Shown here one piece after another: positions 9,872 through 21,979 of a DNA stretch of 58,711 nt (position 1 is the first letter of the stretch; every line of letters begins with the position of its first letter). The notes beneath the pieces are model-generated. The model saw only the letters and a list, made by a program, of their open reading frames with translations. It made no database searches and was not told the DNA's origin. Source of the DNA: Phaeoceros laevis (Eukaryota; Anthocerotophyta; Anthocerotopsida; Notothyladales). The stretch lies in assembly GCA_049999765.1 (NCBI GenBank), contig JBNGIQ010009021.1:32659-91369 (forward strand). Reading direction: 5' to 3'. A program made the position numbers and the translations under genes.

Positions 9872-12800
9872 ATGGTTGCTGAGGATGATGAAGCCGAGGA
9901 GATTTCGGCGAAACCTGCCAAGGAGAAAAAGCCCCTCGAGTATGCATCTGCCACGCCTTCTGAATTATGGGGGAGCAGAATTGTGCCTGCTTGAGCTTTC
10001 ATGGTGCATTGTTTGAGAAGGAGGTGATGTTTTCAGGAAGAAGAAGGAGATACCGGAAGGTGGCTTAATGAAGGCCGTTGTGAGAGAAGGAGATGGTGAA
10101 AAGTCTCCTATTCTAGGCGACCAAGTACGTTTGTATATTCCTCGCATTCGCATTTCTGAAGTACCTCCTGTACCTTTGGACATCGTGGTTGTATGTCAAC
10201 GGTGCCTGGCACGCAGGTCATTTTTCATTGCACTACCCGCACGGCTGAGGGAGTGGTTGTGGAGTCCACTCGCATTGAATATGGAGGTGTTGATAGCCGC
10301 TGCAAAAACTGTGGTTTTTTTAGTTTTGTGCCTGAAACAGATTGCTTGCTTTCAGCCAGCTTAAACTCTGTCGGATTTGGCTGCAGGGAAGGGTTTGCCT
10401 CTCAGGCGGGTGCTGGGGAAAAGTAAAATGCTGTTAGGCTGGAAAGAAGCAATTCCCAGCATGCAAAAAGGTGAAATAGCCATGGTGAGATGTCAAGCAG
10501 CTTTGTTGCAACTGTCCCAACTATTCGAGGTAGGATGCCTGTTGTGGAGAAGAATAATATTGATGTACTTTTTACATTTTGCAGCTGAAGATGATTCCGG
10601 AGTTGCACTATGGTGATCCAGATTGTAAAGTTGCAGTGCGAGATGACTATCCAAAAAATGAAGTGCTGTTCTTTGAGATTGAGCTGCTTGATTTCATGCC
10701 TGTCAGGGTGAGTTTTTTCCACTTGTTTGCATGCATGGTCCTTGGGTGTTAATGGTCGTCACTTCTTTAAAGTGTGACGGTTGGTGAAGAGCAGTGGACC
10801 GGGATTTTGTCTCATTTTAATGTTTCATCAAGTTGACTCCTGTATGCTCACTTTTTGAGTGACATGCCTGCTGTTACCAGGTACTGGCAGATGGCTGTGG
10901 CATCACAAAACAGGTAAGCTTTAAATGAGGTTTAAGCAAGCCTTCTGGCATTTCTCTGCTGTAAAAGGAGTCCCCTTTTCAGTTCCCACATTCTAGGTGA
11001 CACAATGATGTCGTCTGGGCAGGTATTGGCAGATGGGAAGAGCTGGGAAACTCCCAGAGCTCCGTATGAAGTCAAGGTCTGGTAAGGATAAGGTTTTTTG
11101 CACCCTGTTTTAGAGAGCTTTATAGCGTTCGTCTCTGCAGACCAGGATAATGTCGGAAGGCAGTCTACTTGTGATATCTAAGCAGTCTTAGAGGGAGCGT
11201 GCAAATGATGCTTTTACAGGATAACTGGTAGGGAACTTGGTAAAGAGCCATTTCTGAATTGCACAGAGGGTGAGCCGTTTCACTTCACTTTTGGCAAGGC
11301 AGAGGTTCGTTGCCTCTCTTTATTACTGAACCAGCTCTGAGCAGATATTGCGCTGGCGGTGTGCTTATTTCCACATGTTGAAACCTGGGAGTTTTGTGCG
11401 TTCTTGGCTTGCTGTTGATTCAGGTGCCAGCCGGATTAGAAAAGGGCATTGGGACGATGGTGAAAGAAGAAAAGGCTGTGTTGTACATTTCAAAACCTCA
11501 TATCTTACCAGCATGTGGTATCCCGGATCTGCCACTTGAGGGTGAAGAATTTGAGTTTGAGGTTGAAGTACTCCAAATTATGCAGGTAATCTCATATTCA
11601 ATGTATCATTGAATAGAGTGGGCACCGGATCTGTTGTTAACTGGACATGTTTGTCTAGATGTAAACAGGTCAGAGATGTGCTTGGTGATGGTGGCGTGAT
11701 CAAACGACGTATCAAAGACGGGCGAGGTCGCTCGCTGTTTAGCCCCATTGTTTATCTTCTAACTTGTAGGAGGCAGCAAGTTCTCAAAGAATGTCCCTGG
11801 TGCAGGTGATTTCCCGATGGATTGCCCACTCGAGGACAGTATGTTGCAGATTCATTACAAGGGTAGTCTCCCAGCTGAGGGGGGGAGGGTATTTTATGAC
11901 ACACGAGCAAACAACGAGGGCCAGCCGTTGGAGTTTTCCTCAGGGGAAGGCTTGGTGAGAAGATAAGAATAGAAAAGCTTTGGAACAAAAGGATGTCTTT
12001 ATGTGGTTGGAACGAGACTGAGCTGCTGTCACTCATCAGATTAGGAAACAATTTGATGGACTTCAACACAACCTCGTTGTGTTGTGTTGATATTTCTCTG
12101 GTTGCACAACTGAGTAGGTGCCTGAAGGACTGGAAGCCTCTTGTAGACTTATGCTGCCCGGAGAGGTGGCCCTAGTTAATTGCCAACCACAGTATGCTTA
12201 CGACAGATTTCCAAGGTTTGCTCAAGGCCACAATTGTAGATGTTGGAGCTTGGAGAGTACATTTTCTTTTGAAGTTAATTGCTGATCAGGCTGGTTTTTA
12301 CATGTAGTGTGGGTGCATTCCAGGATGGAAAACGTTCCAGAGGGGGCCCAAGTACTCTGGGAGGTGGAACTGGTTGGGTTTGAAAAATTCAAGGTAGTGG
12401 ACGCTTCTTGGATCTGTCAATACACTTTCTGTCGACAGAATGACCTTCGTGGCAAGCTGCTTATTGTTGGGAAAACTTTCAACCCCAGGATTGGACAGGT
12501 CTGACGTTTCGGGAGATTATGGTTGAAGTTGAGAAATTGAAGGGAACGGTATGAAGACTGGAGTTGCACCTTGCTGCTTGCTGTCCTCAATTCATGCTTA
12601 TATACTCGGTCAGATTCAAATGCTCATGTTCTGTTACTGGTCTAATGCATCCGCTATTGCAGGGAAACCGCCTCTTCAAAGAGGGAAAGTACGACCTCGC
12701 TAAAGCCAAGTATGAGAAAGTGAGATACAAACGACGTTCTACAATGTCGTTCAAACCAAACACACTACTTGTGATCTGACATAATCAGTTTGGGTGCAGT

Positions 12801-13760
12801 TACTTAGAGATTTCAACCATATTCATCCACATGACGATGATGAAGGGCGAGAGCTTCTCGAATCTAAGGTGTACCGGAAAGGAGAGCTTTATGTCAGCCG
12901 AGCCTTATAATTTGGACCTTCTGCCAGATACTCTATTTTGGAAATGTTTCACCCACTCAGTTTCGGCATATTTGTTCCATGTCCAGATCGCCTTACAGCT
13001 AAATGTTGCAGCCTGTTTTCACAATCTTCATGAATATGTCAAGTGCATCGACTTGTGCAGTAAGGTTAGTAGAAATTACATTAGAGGAACTATCTCCCCA
13101 AATGTGATAGGGGAGGCTGAGAGGCATGAGCCTGTATCCTTGTCAGGTGATGGAAGAAAGTCCTCAGCATGCAAAGGCATATTACCGACGGGGTCTGGCT
13201 TACACGGCAACTGGAGACTTCGAGGAGGCACGAGCTGACTTCAACAAGGTAATAACATTCTGAACACGCTCTTTGCTAAACCTCTGTGCTGCCGAGTCAT
13301 TGACTTGGAGGATGAAGCCCAAGTTCTTTGTCTTGTTCTGGTGTTACTTCAGATGCTCACGCTGGACAAAAGCACAGAAGCAGCTGCTAAGGCGGCAATG
13401 GCGAAGCTTAGAAAGAAGGAGCAGGTATTCTGACAAACCACCGGCCAGTCTTACAGAATCCTTGTAACAAAGAATCTCACAATACAATCTTGCATTGATT
13501 CTTAGGAAACCGATATAAAAGCACGCAAGCAGTTCAAAGGATTGTTCGACAAAAAGCCGGGAGAGCTGTCCCAAGAGCCTGAAAATAAGGTCACCCCAAC
13601 AGAGAGGGCTGCCATTCAGGAAATATTAGCGCAACCAGTAGAGGATGAGAAAGCTGGTGAGGAACCCAAAAACCAACCAGCTGTTTCAAATCAGCGCTCC
13701 GTTATGGCAGCGGCTAAAGCTCTCTGGAAGCGTTTCTCCAAGCGTTGTTCCATCCTCTAA
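9872..13760 (+). CDS. PAS1: PASTICCINO1-type FKBP immunophilin with TPR repeats
   Basis: Twenty exons, the first at 9872-9939 and the last at 13506-13760; every phase closes, giving 617 residues (Arabidopsis PAS1 is about 635). PAS1 is a scaffold-like FKBP that assembles the ER very-long-chain fatty-acid elongase complex and shapes cell division. Three FKBP-like domains occupy about 40-149 (VIFHCTTRTAEGVVVEST), 150-262 (VPAGLEKGIGTMVKEEKAVL) and 263-387 (LQIHYKG, FSSGEGLVPEGLE). Seven of the exon joins fall just before a Val-starting block. TPR repeats follow at about 408-540 (GNRLFKEGKYDLAKAKYEK; YYRRGLAYTATGDFEEARAD), then ARKQFKGLFDKKPGE and a basic C-terminus KALWKRFSKRCSIL. The exons are 11219/11220-type small blocks as in other plants. 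It converges on PQBP1 with only 77 bp between stops. Confidence 0.96.
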
Positions 13761-13837
13761 GTTTACATCCAAGGGCAACACGATGCACATAGCCTGGTGT
13801 TAATTTAATCGCATCTGCGGCTGTATTTGAGAAATTT

Positions 13838-15288
13838 CTATCGCTTTTGTGTAGGGCCATCCATTCCTGCAAGTTTGATTCTCTTCGCGGCAGGACCATG
13901 TTGCACTTGCTGTGCTTGCTTTCCATTCTGTGCTTGCTGCCCATTCTGTGCTTGCTTCCCATGATGTGCTTGCTTCCCATGATGTGCTTGCTTCGAATGG
14001 TGTGGTTGCTTTCCCTGATGTACATGCTTCTTGCTCTGTTTCTCCTCTTGAGCAATTTCTGCATTCTTTCGCAGCACTGCACCAGGTGACGGGTAGGGCC
14101 GTTGCTGGAAAAGAGGTCCCTGCAATGCATTTAACAAAAAGTCCTTTGTGAGTTGTGACATGCCCAGAAGCTACAACGGAAAACAGTGCTTCATCCTGCA
14201 AGAATCTTACGGATGCAGTAGTGTCTGCAGCACTAGGTTGTACACCCTTTAGACCAACCCCCCTACAACACAACCAAATAGAGCATTAGAGCCCGCATAC
14301 GGCAAGTTCTAGTAGGGCAAGGAACGGGACAGTCGCATATTACCAGCCACCTCGAGGAGCATCTGAATAGGAGCTGGGATCCATGGGATCTAGTTCATCG
14401 TCCTCGACAGAACGTTGTTTCCGGGGCTCCTTCCGGTTCGTCTTACTTGTTGGTGGCTTCCCACCTAACCTTCAAGACATAAGAAAGTGCTTAGTGACGG
14501 GATTAAAACCTCTAAGAGTACCACTTGACATGAGTCTAAAACGAGAGAAATGCACATCTTAGCACCTTCGCTCTGAAACTCTTCCTTCAGCAGGAAACTC
14601 TGCTAACGCAGTCTGCCAGTTATGCTCTACACCTTCTGGTCCCCCGGGTGAGTACGAAATGGCTTGATCTGGCACCTGGATGTTACGCTCTCTGAAGGCA
14701 ACCATCACCAAATTAAGCACCTCATAACCTAAAACATAGAGGGAACAATTCCAGACAGAACGTACATCCAACAATCTGCTCAGGGAGTGCTCCGCGCTGT
14801 GACCATGGCAGAAGCTGCTGCTGGTGAGAGGAACACAAACACAAAATCCTTGAGCTGTGAAGAAGCGTTGGTACCTGGTGCAATGACGACAGTAATTCCA
14901 TGCTTGGACCAGATCTCTGCCCCATCCCCCGCAGCCCGCACACCTCTTGAACTTGGCACCATCTTCAGTGCGTCCTGCATCGCTGGTTCCTGGAGCAGTG
15001 TCGTCTGCTGGAACGGGAGTTTCCCACTGAGAGACATTGGTCTTAACATTGTAATAGTAGATTTGCCCTGTGAAACGACAACCTTTGGGTTGTCAAACGT
15101 CCCGAGGATTGCAAACACATCCCCTAAATTGCATGCACAAATTACTGACCTGTTGCCTCGTCTCTTGCATGTTCCCAATCGAGAGGAAGGGATGGTGCTG
15201 ACAGATGGCTGACATGCGCGGCAGGCTGCCCCCACCCAGGGTAGTGATGATACGGATAACTGCCGTCCGGGTTCCATCCCTGCTGCAT
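13838..15288 (-). CDS. PQBP1: WW-domain protein, PQBP1 (polyglutamine-binding protein 1) homologue
   Basis: Six exons: 15288-15150, 15067-14875, 14691-14566, 14469-14344, 14262-14211, 14119-13838; 305 residues. PQBP1 is a nuclear spliceosome-associated protein whose WW domain binds proline-rich factors and whose disordered C-terminus binds the U5 protein U5-15kD. Seen: WW domain split by intron 1 (LDWEHARDEATG joined to QIYYYNVKTNVSQWETPVP); a CxxC segment FKRCAGCGGWGRDLV with CRHC, typical of plant homologues; DPMDPSSYSDAPRGGW; and the near-invariant GPLFQQRPYPSPGAVLRKNA. An in-frame stop lies just upstream of the ATG. The tail after position 240 is an unusual His/Gln/Gly/Lys repeat (units of GKQAHH). 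The third exon's acceptor at 14691 is the least certain join. Confidence 0.92.
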
Positions 15289-15606
15289 CCTCCTCCTCTT
15301 GCTAGCAGCTTGCGCCTACACCTCGCTCATAGTCACAATCGCACATGGCGCAGGACATTTCACCATATCGTTACGACGGACATCGTACAGGCCTACCTGC
15401 CAGTGCGCTGTCTGTCGTTCCCGAGGGAATAATCCTTAATTTTCTGTCCTATTGGCTTACTCCTGTCCTTCGGTTGGTGTGGTTGGTGGAAACCATCTGT
15501 CAGTAGCACGCAGTGAGAGACGATTAATGTCGGTGTGATCAGCCAGAGCGGTCGCTGGCACTCCGGATCTGCGTTTCTCTGTTAGCGGCAAGACGGTTGG
15601 AACGCG
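15289..15606. promoter_or_regulatory. Divergent promoter of PQBP1 and ABC transporter
   Basis: 318 bp between outward-pointing start codons. An in-frame stop upstream of the PQBP1 ATG fixes that start. I see no specific regulatory motif I can defend. Confidence 0.4.
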
Positions 15607-18600
15607 ATGGGAAAGAAGGGAGGAAAGCTAGTTGAGACTCCTGTCTACCTGGGCACCACCGACGTCGAGAAGGCTTATGCGCAGAGGGCGAGAAGGATTG
15701 TGACTCTCGGCGCCGTATTTGCGCTCGATTTGCTGTGTTGCAGCGCCCTGTACACTACTCTGCACATTTGGAACGGTGGCACAAGTTCCTCTGCATGGAG
15801 TTTCTGGACCGGGATCACCAAGTTCACCACAGATACATCAGACCTGATCGTACTGTGTATTTCGCGGATCCTTGTGTGCTGTGGGCTGGCTCGGGTTGCT
15901 AGCGGATTGGCCTGGTTAGAAGCCGAGAACAAGGAGAGGAGAAACAAGAAGAAAAATATAGACAAAATTAAGGCCGACAATAGGCAACTCACAGCCCCCT
16001 TGCTGGGTACATCCGGTGAGAGAAATATGGGTAACAGCTGGGGTGATAGTTCCAGACAACAAGACATCAATATCAGATCCAAGGATATTTTACTCTTTTT
16101 GGTTTTTTTGAGCTGTACTGGGTTCCAGGCATTTGTTGGGGCAAAATGCTTGGAATTCGAGTATGATGAGCTCCACCGCATCCTGCATGTTGAGGTGTCG
16201 TTGTGGCAGGAGATTATGATGGGGCTAACCGTGTTGTGTATCAATTTGGAGAGCTCCTTAGTGTCTCATGTAGTGGACGCTAACAGGGTGGTGTCTCGTG
16301 CTCTGCAATTGAACGCACTGAAGCAGAGCATAAGTGATGGGATGAATTCTGCAAACAGGGACGGGATTGAGGGGCCTGCAGTAGTGAGGAACTCAAGCTC
16401 TATGGTTCTTGAGGAGGGAACATTACGGGGGGACAGAGGGCTGAAGATTGAGATGGAGGTGGACCAGAACACGTATCTGCTGAGAGCCATTTCTCTGGCA
16501 CGAGAAGAAGCTTGTCTCATCATGTGTGCTTTTCTGTTTCTAGGAATTTCGTCCTTTATGAGTCTGGTTCTCCCAAATCTGCAAGGCCAGATATTGGACA
16601 GTGTCATTAACCGGGAGCTCCCTGCTTTCAAAAGGACTGTTGTACTGCTTGTCCTTTTCAGCGTCTTTACTGGAGTCTTCGAGGCCATCAGAAATCTTTG
16701 TTTTGCTGTTGTTGGGAAAAAGGTGTTGAAGACCCTTCAGGACAGGCTGTTCATGGGCATCATTATCCAGGACATAGCCTATTTTGACAGCACTACTTCA
16801 GGGGAGTTGTCGTCCAGGCTGACGAATGATGTCTCTTCAATGGCTGAGCCACTGAACTGGATGCTGTCTTCACTGGTTCGAAATTTCTTGTCCCTAGCTG
16901 GTGGCTTTATAATGTGCTTCATTATAAGCTGGAAGTTGAGCATGCTTGCATTCACAACTATGGCTCCTATTATGCATATTACAGCTGTGTATTCACGTTG
17001 GTCTAGAGAGCTGAATCGAAAGCGGTATGCTGTATTGGCGGAAGCAAATTCCGTAGCTTCCGAAGCACTGGGGAATGTGCGCACAGTTCGTGCTTTTTCA
17101 ACCGAGGATGTGGAAATAGAGAGGTATGTCCACTTATTGGGAGCAAGTGTTGCATGGCACCCCTATACATGTCTTTGTAAGGTCTATTTGTGGACACAAT
17201 GTTTGTGTAGATGGTCCGGGTTAGGATCCACAGGGTGGGCCTTTTCTTGGAATCTTGGTAACATGTGGTGCTTGTGTTTAGGTTTAAGTCAAAGACCCTC
17301 GCAGCCATGAGAAAGGGTGTTCGGGATGCATATGCTTATGCTGGGGCTGTTGCAGTGAATGACTGGCTCGACCTTGGAGCATCTGTGCTGATTTTATGGT
17401 ACGGAGGTGTATTGGTGATGCGGGGACGGTTATCAATGGGGAAATTGATCACCTTTCAGCTTTACTGGAATCAAATACAGTCGGGTTACAAAAGCATAAT
17501 GTCAGTGCTTATGTCTCTTACTAGGGCAGCAGGTGCAGCTCAACGGGTGCTGTCTTTAGTAGATGCTCTGCCAGACATTGATCCCCATAAAGGAACGATG
17601 CTTTCAACCTTGGACGGAGACATAAGGTTGGAGAACGTGCATTTTCACTATCAAATGAGACCTCAGCACAAAGTTCTGTGTGGAGTGACTGTGCATGTTA
17701 GCAAAGGACAGGTATGTGCCTTGGTGGGACGAAGTGGTGGCGGGAAGTCAACAATCGTTCACCTCTTGATGAGGTGAGTTTGAAAGGATATAAAAATGAT
17801 ATTTCTGTCTAGACACTTCTTGGTTGTGCTGCAGCTTTTCTCAATAATGTGCTTGCTGGCACGATATCCCTGTGAGGGAACGTACCAAGTTGCAGGATTT
17901 AATTCCACCAAGATCTTCTTGGTTGGCTTGAAAGTGTGAAATCAAATTCCAATCATTGTTTGCCCTCTTTCAGGTTTTATGATCCAACACAAGGACGGAT
18001 CTTGTTGGATGGGTGGGATTTGAGGGACCTGAACTTGAGATCCGTCCATAAGCATATTGGTCTTGTGGCCCAGGACACGCAAATGTTTGCTTGCTCAATC
18101 TATGAGAACATGACCTATGGGGTGACCAGGACTCTGACGCAAGAGGAGGTAAGCGCATTAATTTCTGTCTCTCTTGAAACCAGGTTTGCTGATCTTCATC
18201 AATATTGGAAGTGACTGCTATCTTTCAAAATGTTTATGTCGACTGTACCTCCAGGTGCATCTCTCATCCGAGGAATCGTGATGTGTACTGCTACTGTCCA
18301 GGTTGAGGAGGCTGCGAAGCTTGCAAATGCTCATGATTTTATACAGAGGTTTCCTGAAGGTTATGCAACCCGTGTTGGTGAGCGAGGTGTTCGTGTGTCT
18401 GGCGGCCAAAGGCAGCGGATTGCCATTGCCCGAATGTTGTTGCGACGACCAAAAGTGTTGCTGCTTGATGAGGCCACGAGCGCACTTGACACAGAAAGTG
18501 AAGCCTTGGTGCAGCAAGCACTGGACAGGTTGATGATCAGTGCAGATGGTGGGAGACCCACAATTGTGCTGGTAGCCCATAGGCTGTCAACCGTGAGAAA

Positions 18601-18802
18601 TGCTGATGCCATTGCAGTTATAGAGAAAGGAACAATTGTGGAGAGGGGCACTCATGAGGAATTGTTGGTTAAGTGTGGAGTTTATGAAAGGCTTGTCCGA
18701 AGGCAACTGTATAGAAACATGAACCGCATTATCGATGATCCCGCAGACAGCGAAGATACAGCCGACATTATCAGCTCACTTTTGGATGGAGACAAACCTT
18801 AA
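15607..18802 (+). CDS. TAP-like half-size ABC transporter (ABCB family)
   Basis: Four exons: 15607-17123, 17282-17773, 17974-18148, 18302-18802; 894 residues. It is one transmembrane domain plus one nucleotide-binding domain, so it must dimerise to transport. The fold resembles TAP1/TAP2/TAPL and plant ABCB26-type exporters; substrate unknown. The first about 270 residues hold several extra hydrophobic stretches ([38 protein letters not shown]), resembling a TMD0-type extension. The core TMD runs about 300-590, with [20 protein letters not shown] marking the first coupling region. The NBD has Walker [10 protein letters not shown] at about 655, Q-loop VAQDTQ, signature VSGGQRQ at about 760 (LSGGQ with the first Leu changed to Val), Walker [13 protein letters not shown], and H-loop AHRLS. 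No clear transit peptide. It is longer than the roughly 700 residues usual for plant TAP-like proteins because of the N-terminus. Confidence 0.92.
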
Positions 18803-19766
18803 CTGCTGGTACAGAATGAGATGTGTTAACGTCTGCACATGTGATTTCGTCTGTTTGTGAAAGTCTGTTATCCATGGTCTTTGGATGAGCATGCATGCAA
18901 ATAGTGGACTTGTGCCCTTGCTCGTTAAACTTTTGTCCTTGTGATTCTTTCCTATCAGAGTCTTGGGAGGGAGTGTAGCTCGAAATGATCAGATCTTACT
19001 CGCATAGTAGAAGAGGTGAAGTTCTTTTCTGATGACGCAAAAGTCATCTTCTGGAGGAACGTAGTCTGCACCAAGAACCGGTAAGTATGCCCTTGTGACC
19101 AGGTCGGGCTTTTTGAGGCGTACTGTCATATCAGGGTTTCCGAAGATTGCAGCTCGCAAGGATGACTTGCCTTCTGCTTCATGGTTCTGGGAAGGTGATC
19201 TCCCCTACCTTTGTTTAGCTCGTGCTACTGACATGGTGAAGATATGTAGGTGAACATCTTTGAAAAGATAGACAATTCTGAATTCCAGCTACATATTAGA
19301 TGTAGTCGCAGTGCCAGGTGAGTCAGAGGCAGATGGGTTCTTTATCATGGTACTGCAGCAAGGGGCTTAGCTCCCTCCTGATGTCTATCTTTGGGTGCTG
19401 GTGCAGGGAAATTTTTAATCGTGGAGAAACTGGGAACTTGGTGTTCACGTGCCCAGGCATCGAAAGAGGCCATTGGCCGCCCGCATGCACTCATTCCTCA
19501 AAGCAGCCTCCATGATTAGCATCACGAGTTTTCTCTCCAAAGATTTGCATACGAGTTGCAAAATAGCCATTGGGTAGAGGACAGTCTTCAAGCTAAATGA
19601 GGGCTTGGAAGTTGACGACAGTTTTGCCATGATTAGTGGTTATGCGCGAAGTGAAGATACTTGGTGTTTGTGCCACTTGAAGAGCGGTAACCTAATTACA
19701 CTTCCGTTCGCATACCACGACGTCTCGGCCTAGTTACCCCCGCGTTTTGGCCGGAAGTCGGGAGCA
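18803..19766. other. Spacer between ABC transporter and coiled-coil gene
   Basis: 964 bp in which I see no supportable gene. It should hold the ABC transporter 3' UTR and the promoter of the next gene, which is on the same strand. Short open frames (for example 19318-19515) resemble nothing known. Confidence 0.4.
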
Positions 19767-21386
19767 ATGACTGGTGAGCCCGCAACAAAAAAACGCACGA
19801 GGGAGCCACAATCGGCTGATCTCAGAAGCGAGCCGGTTCCTCTGACAGCTCTCTCCAGTGGTGACGATGATTTGGAGAGCAATTTGTCCAGGTGATGCTG
19901 TGTTCAGCTGGTCTACACAATGCTATCTGACAGCAACAGCTATCTGTTGCGATGTTGCTAACGTTGCGGGACAATTCTTCGTTGATCTGGAAGACTTGAC
20001 GATCTTTGCTGACGTGAAAGCTTTAATTGTGCTATGCTATGCATGGCAGTGATATAAAAGGCATTCTCGCAGCATTGCAGCAAGTGCGACAGAAAGCAAA
20101 GTCCGACGGTCAGAGGAAGAATGAAGAACTTCTCAACAGGTTGGATCTAGAGCTACTTTTGCCTCCAGGAACTAGAAGCTAGTCTCTGACATTTTTTTGG
20201 TCTCTTAGCTATGTACATCTGTAATAATCGAAGAAATTCGCCAGTCCAGGAGAGGGGATGGGAAAGTGTAGGGATCGCCTATCTTCAATCCAGTGCATAG
20301 TACGAATTCGGTCCATTAACATTCGCTTGTTTAACCTCTTCGCAGCTTGAATGTCGAAGTGAAGTCGTTACTAGATGAGACAAAATTGAAGGCAGAGAAA
20401 GAGAGGTAATTAGTTTCAAAGTGTATCGAGGGACAAGGACTAGAGCAGCATATTTGTGCACGTGTGTCCACTGGCAAGCTGAACTAGAACCTAGTGTTTG
20501 AAAATCGCGCACTCCTATATGTGGTAGACGTTCCAAAACATACTTTGAACATGCTCTTGAGTGAGTTCTCGGTGCAGGCAAGCACTGGTCAGATCTGCCA
20601 CAAAGGCCTGCAAAGATGTAAGTGCACTGAGGCAGCTTAGCGTTCGATCTATAATTGCATTTCAAGACGATCCAAAGTTACGACCATATTTGACATGGAG
20701 TTTGATGTCAGTGTGAGGCGTCGCTGAAGGAAGAGTCAGCAAAGTACCAAGTGCTCTACGATACTTTCTCTAAGGAGAAAGTGAAACATCTGCAAGCTTA
20801 TGAAGGTAGATAGATCTTTCTAAGCTACCCCTGTAGCTACCTAACAATGCGCTGGTACCTCGTTTGGGTGTGACCCCAGAGTATGAGATGTCAGTTGTTA
20901 ACTGTTTTTTTATTCTATTCTGTTCTGAATCACAGAATTATTCACCAAATTTGAAGACCTCAAAGACAAGCTCACTCTTCGCTACGAACAGCAGAGTATG
21001 CATTCAAACTGACTACTTGAAAACACTGTTAGAACTGAACTCAGCTGCAAAAAACCTAAAGATCAAATCTTCACGGGCTTGACTTGTTCGTTTGGTGTCC
21101 ACTGATAAAACCAGAGAAAAAGGAGAAGGCTGCTCTGGCTGAGCTGCAGAAAGTATGTGCAGAGAAAATTGCAAGCGTTGAGCAATTGTTGATGAAGAGT
21201 AAGAAGGTATAGCTCGTATTGCCACCGGGCAGTCTGAAAGTCAGAACTAAGAGTACTTGGAAGTAAGAAATTCGGGGAGATGACTAACTTATTGCTTGTA
21301 AAGTTCAGGATGAGAAGTCTTTCAGCATTCTTAAGAAGTCTCTGGGTTCGTTCTTCGCGAACTCCGACGAGGAACCGGAAGAGTAG
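19767..21386 (+). CDS. Small nuclear-looking coiled-coil protein, possibly ASY3/SYCP3-like
   Basis: Eight small exons: 19767-19891, 20050-20139, 20346-20405, 20578-20617, 20712-20805, 20936-20995, 21115-21206, 21309-21386; all phases close to give 212 residues. Not firmly recognised. The N-terminus has a basic cluster (ATKKRTRE) that could be a nuclear localisation signal and a Ser/Asp patch. From about residue 42 to 200 the chain is almost entirely Lys/Glu/Leu/Ala helix, hence a predicted coiled coil. It ends SFSILKKSLGSFF plus an acidic tail. That layout and ending recall the Cor1 region of SYCP3 and the C-terminal coiled coil of the plant meiotic axis protein ASY3, so a chromosome-axis role is a guess. 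Exon 5 could begin at either of two adjacent AG sites. Confidence 0.65.
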
Positions 21387-21709
21387 TCTAACCGGGGATG
21401 GTGATCCTAACGTCAATGGAAGTGGACTCTAGTATCGTGGTGGAGTCATCGACGACCGAGCGAGAGAGCGAGCTGGTTTTTATTGTCGGAGTTCAGGTTT
21501 TAGGTCTTTGGTCTTCTTTCAGTTGCCCTGCGCAACCGACGTCGTGTCAGGTTCAGTTGAATGTGGCGGCCTAATGTCTCAAGTGTTCACGTAACATATA
21601 GTCTAACAAGGTTACAGTTCATGGATGAGATTTGACCTCGTTTAAATCCGGTCATCTGACCTGCTGGCCCCGGGTTTTGCAGGTCAGTAACGTGTTAGGT
21701 AACAACCGA

Positions 21710-21787
21710 GAGGAGGGGGGTTACCGGCGAGTAATCCCCCGAGCGTCGGGAGGCGCGAGGGGGATTACGAGCCGGTCACCCCTCCTC
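21710..21787. repeat. Imperfect inverted repeat (hairpin), arms about 30 bp
   Basis: The left arm begins GAGGAGGGGGGTTACCGGC and continues GTAATCCCCC. The right arm, GGGGGATTAC then GCCGGTCACCCCTCCTC, is nearly its reverse complement, with a few mismatches and indels and a loop of about 14 bases. It could be a decayed foldback element or a terminal structure of a mobile element. No target-site duplication was identified. Confidence 0.75.
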
Positions 21788-21979
21788 GAGGGGTGTGACT
21801 TAAGCATGCAGCCATTCCCAGCAGCCCCGCAAGCAGGCCACCATGCCCTGCGGTTGAGGCAAGCCGCCATGCATCGCAAGCCATAGCCACCGTCTCCATG
21901 CATATACATACACTAGCAGGGGTGAAACCCCGCTAGAGTTTCATAACCGAGTTTCATAACCGGGTTTCATCCCGACGGG

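Noticed and set aside
13912-14151. Plus-strand Leu/Ser-rich frames opposite the PQBP1 tail
   Set aside because: They are antisense translations of the His/Gln repeat in PQBP1 exon 6.
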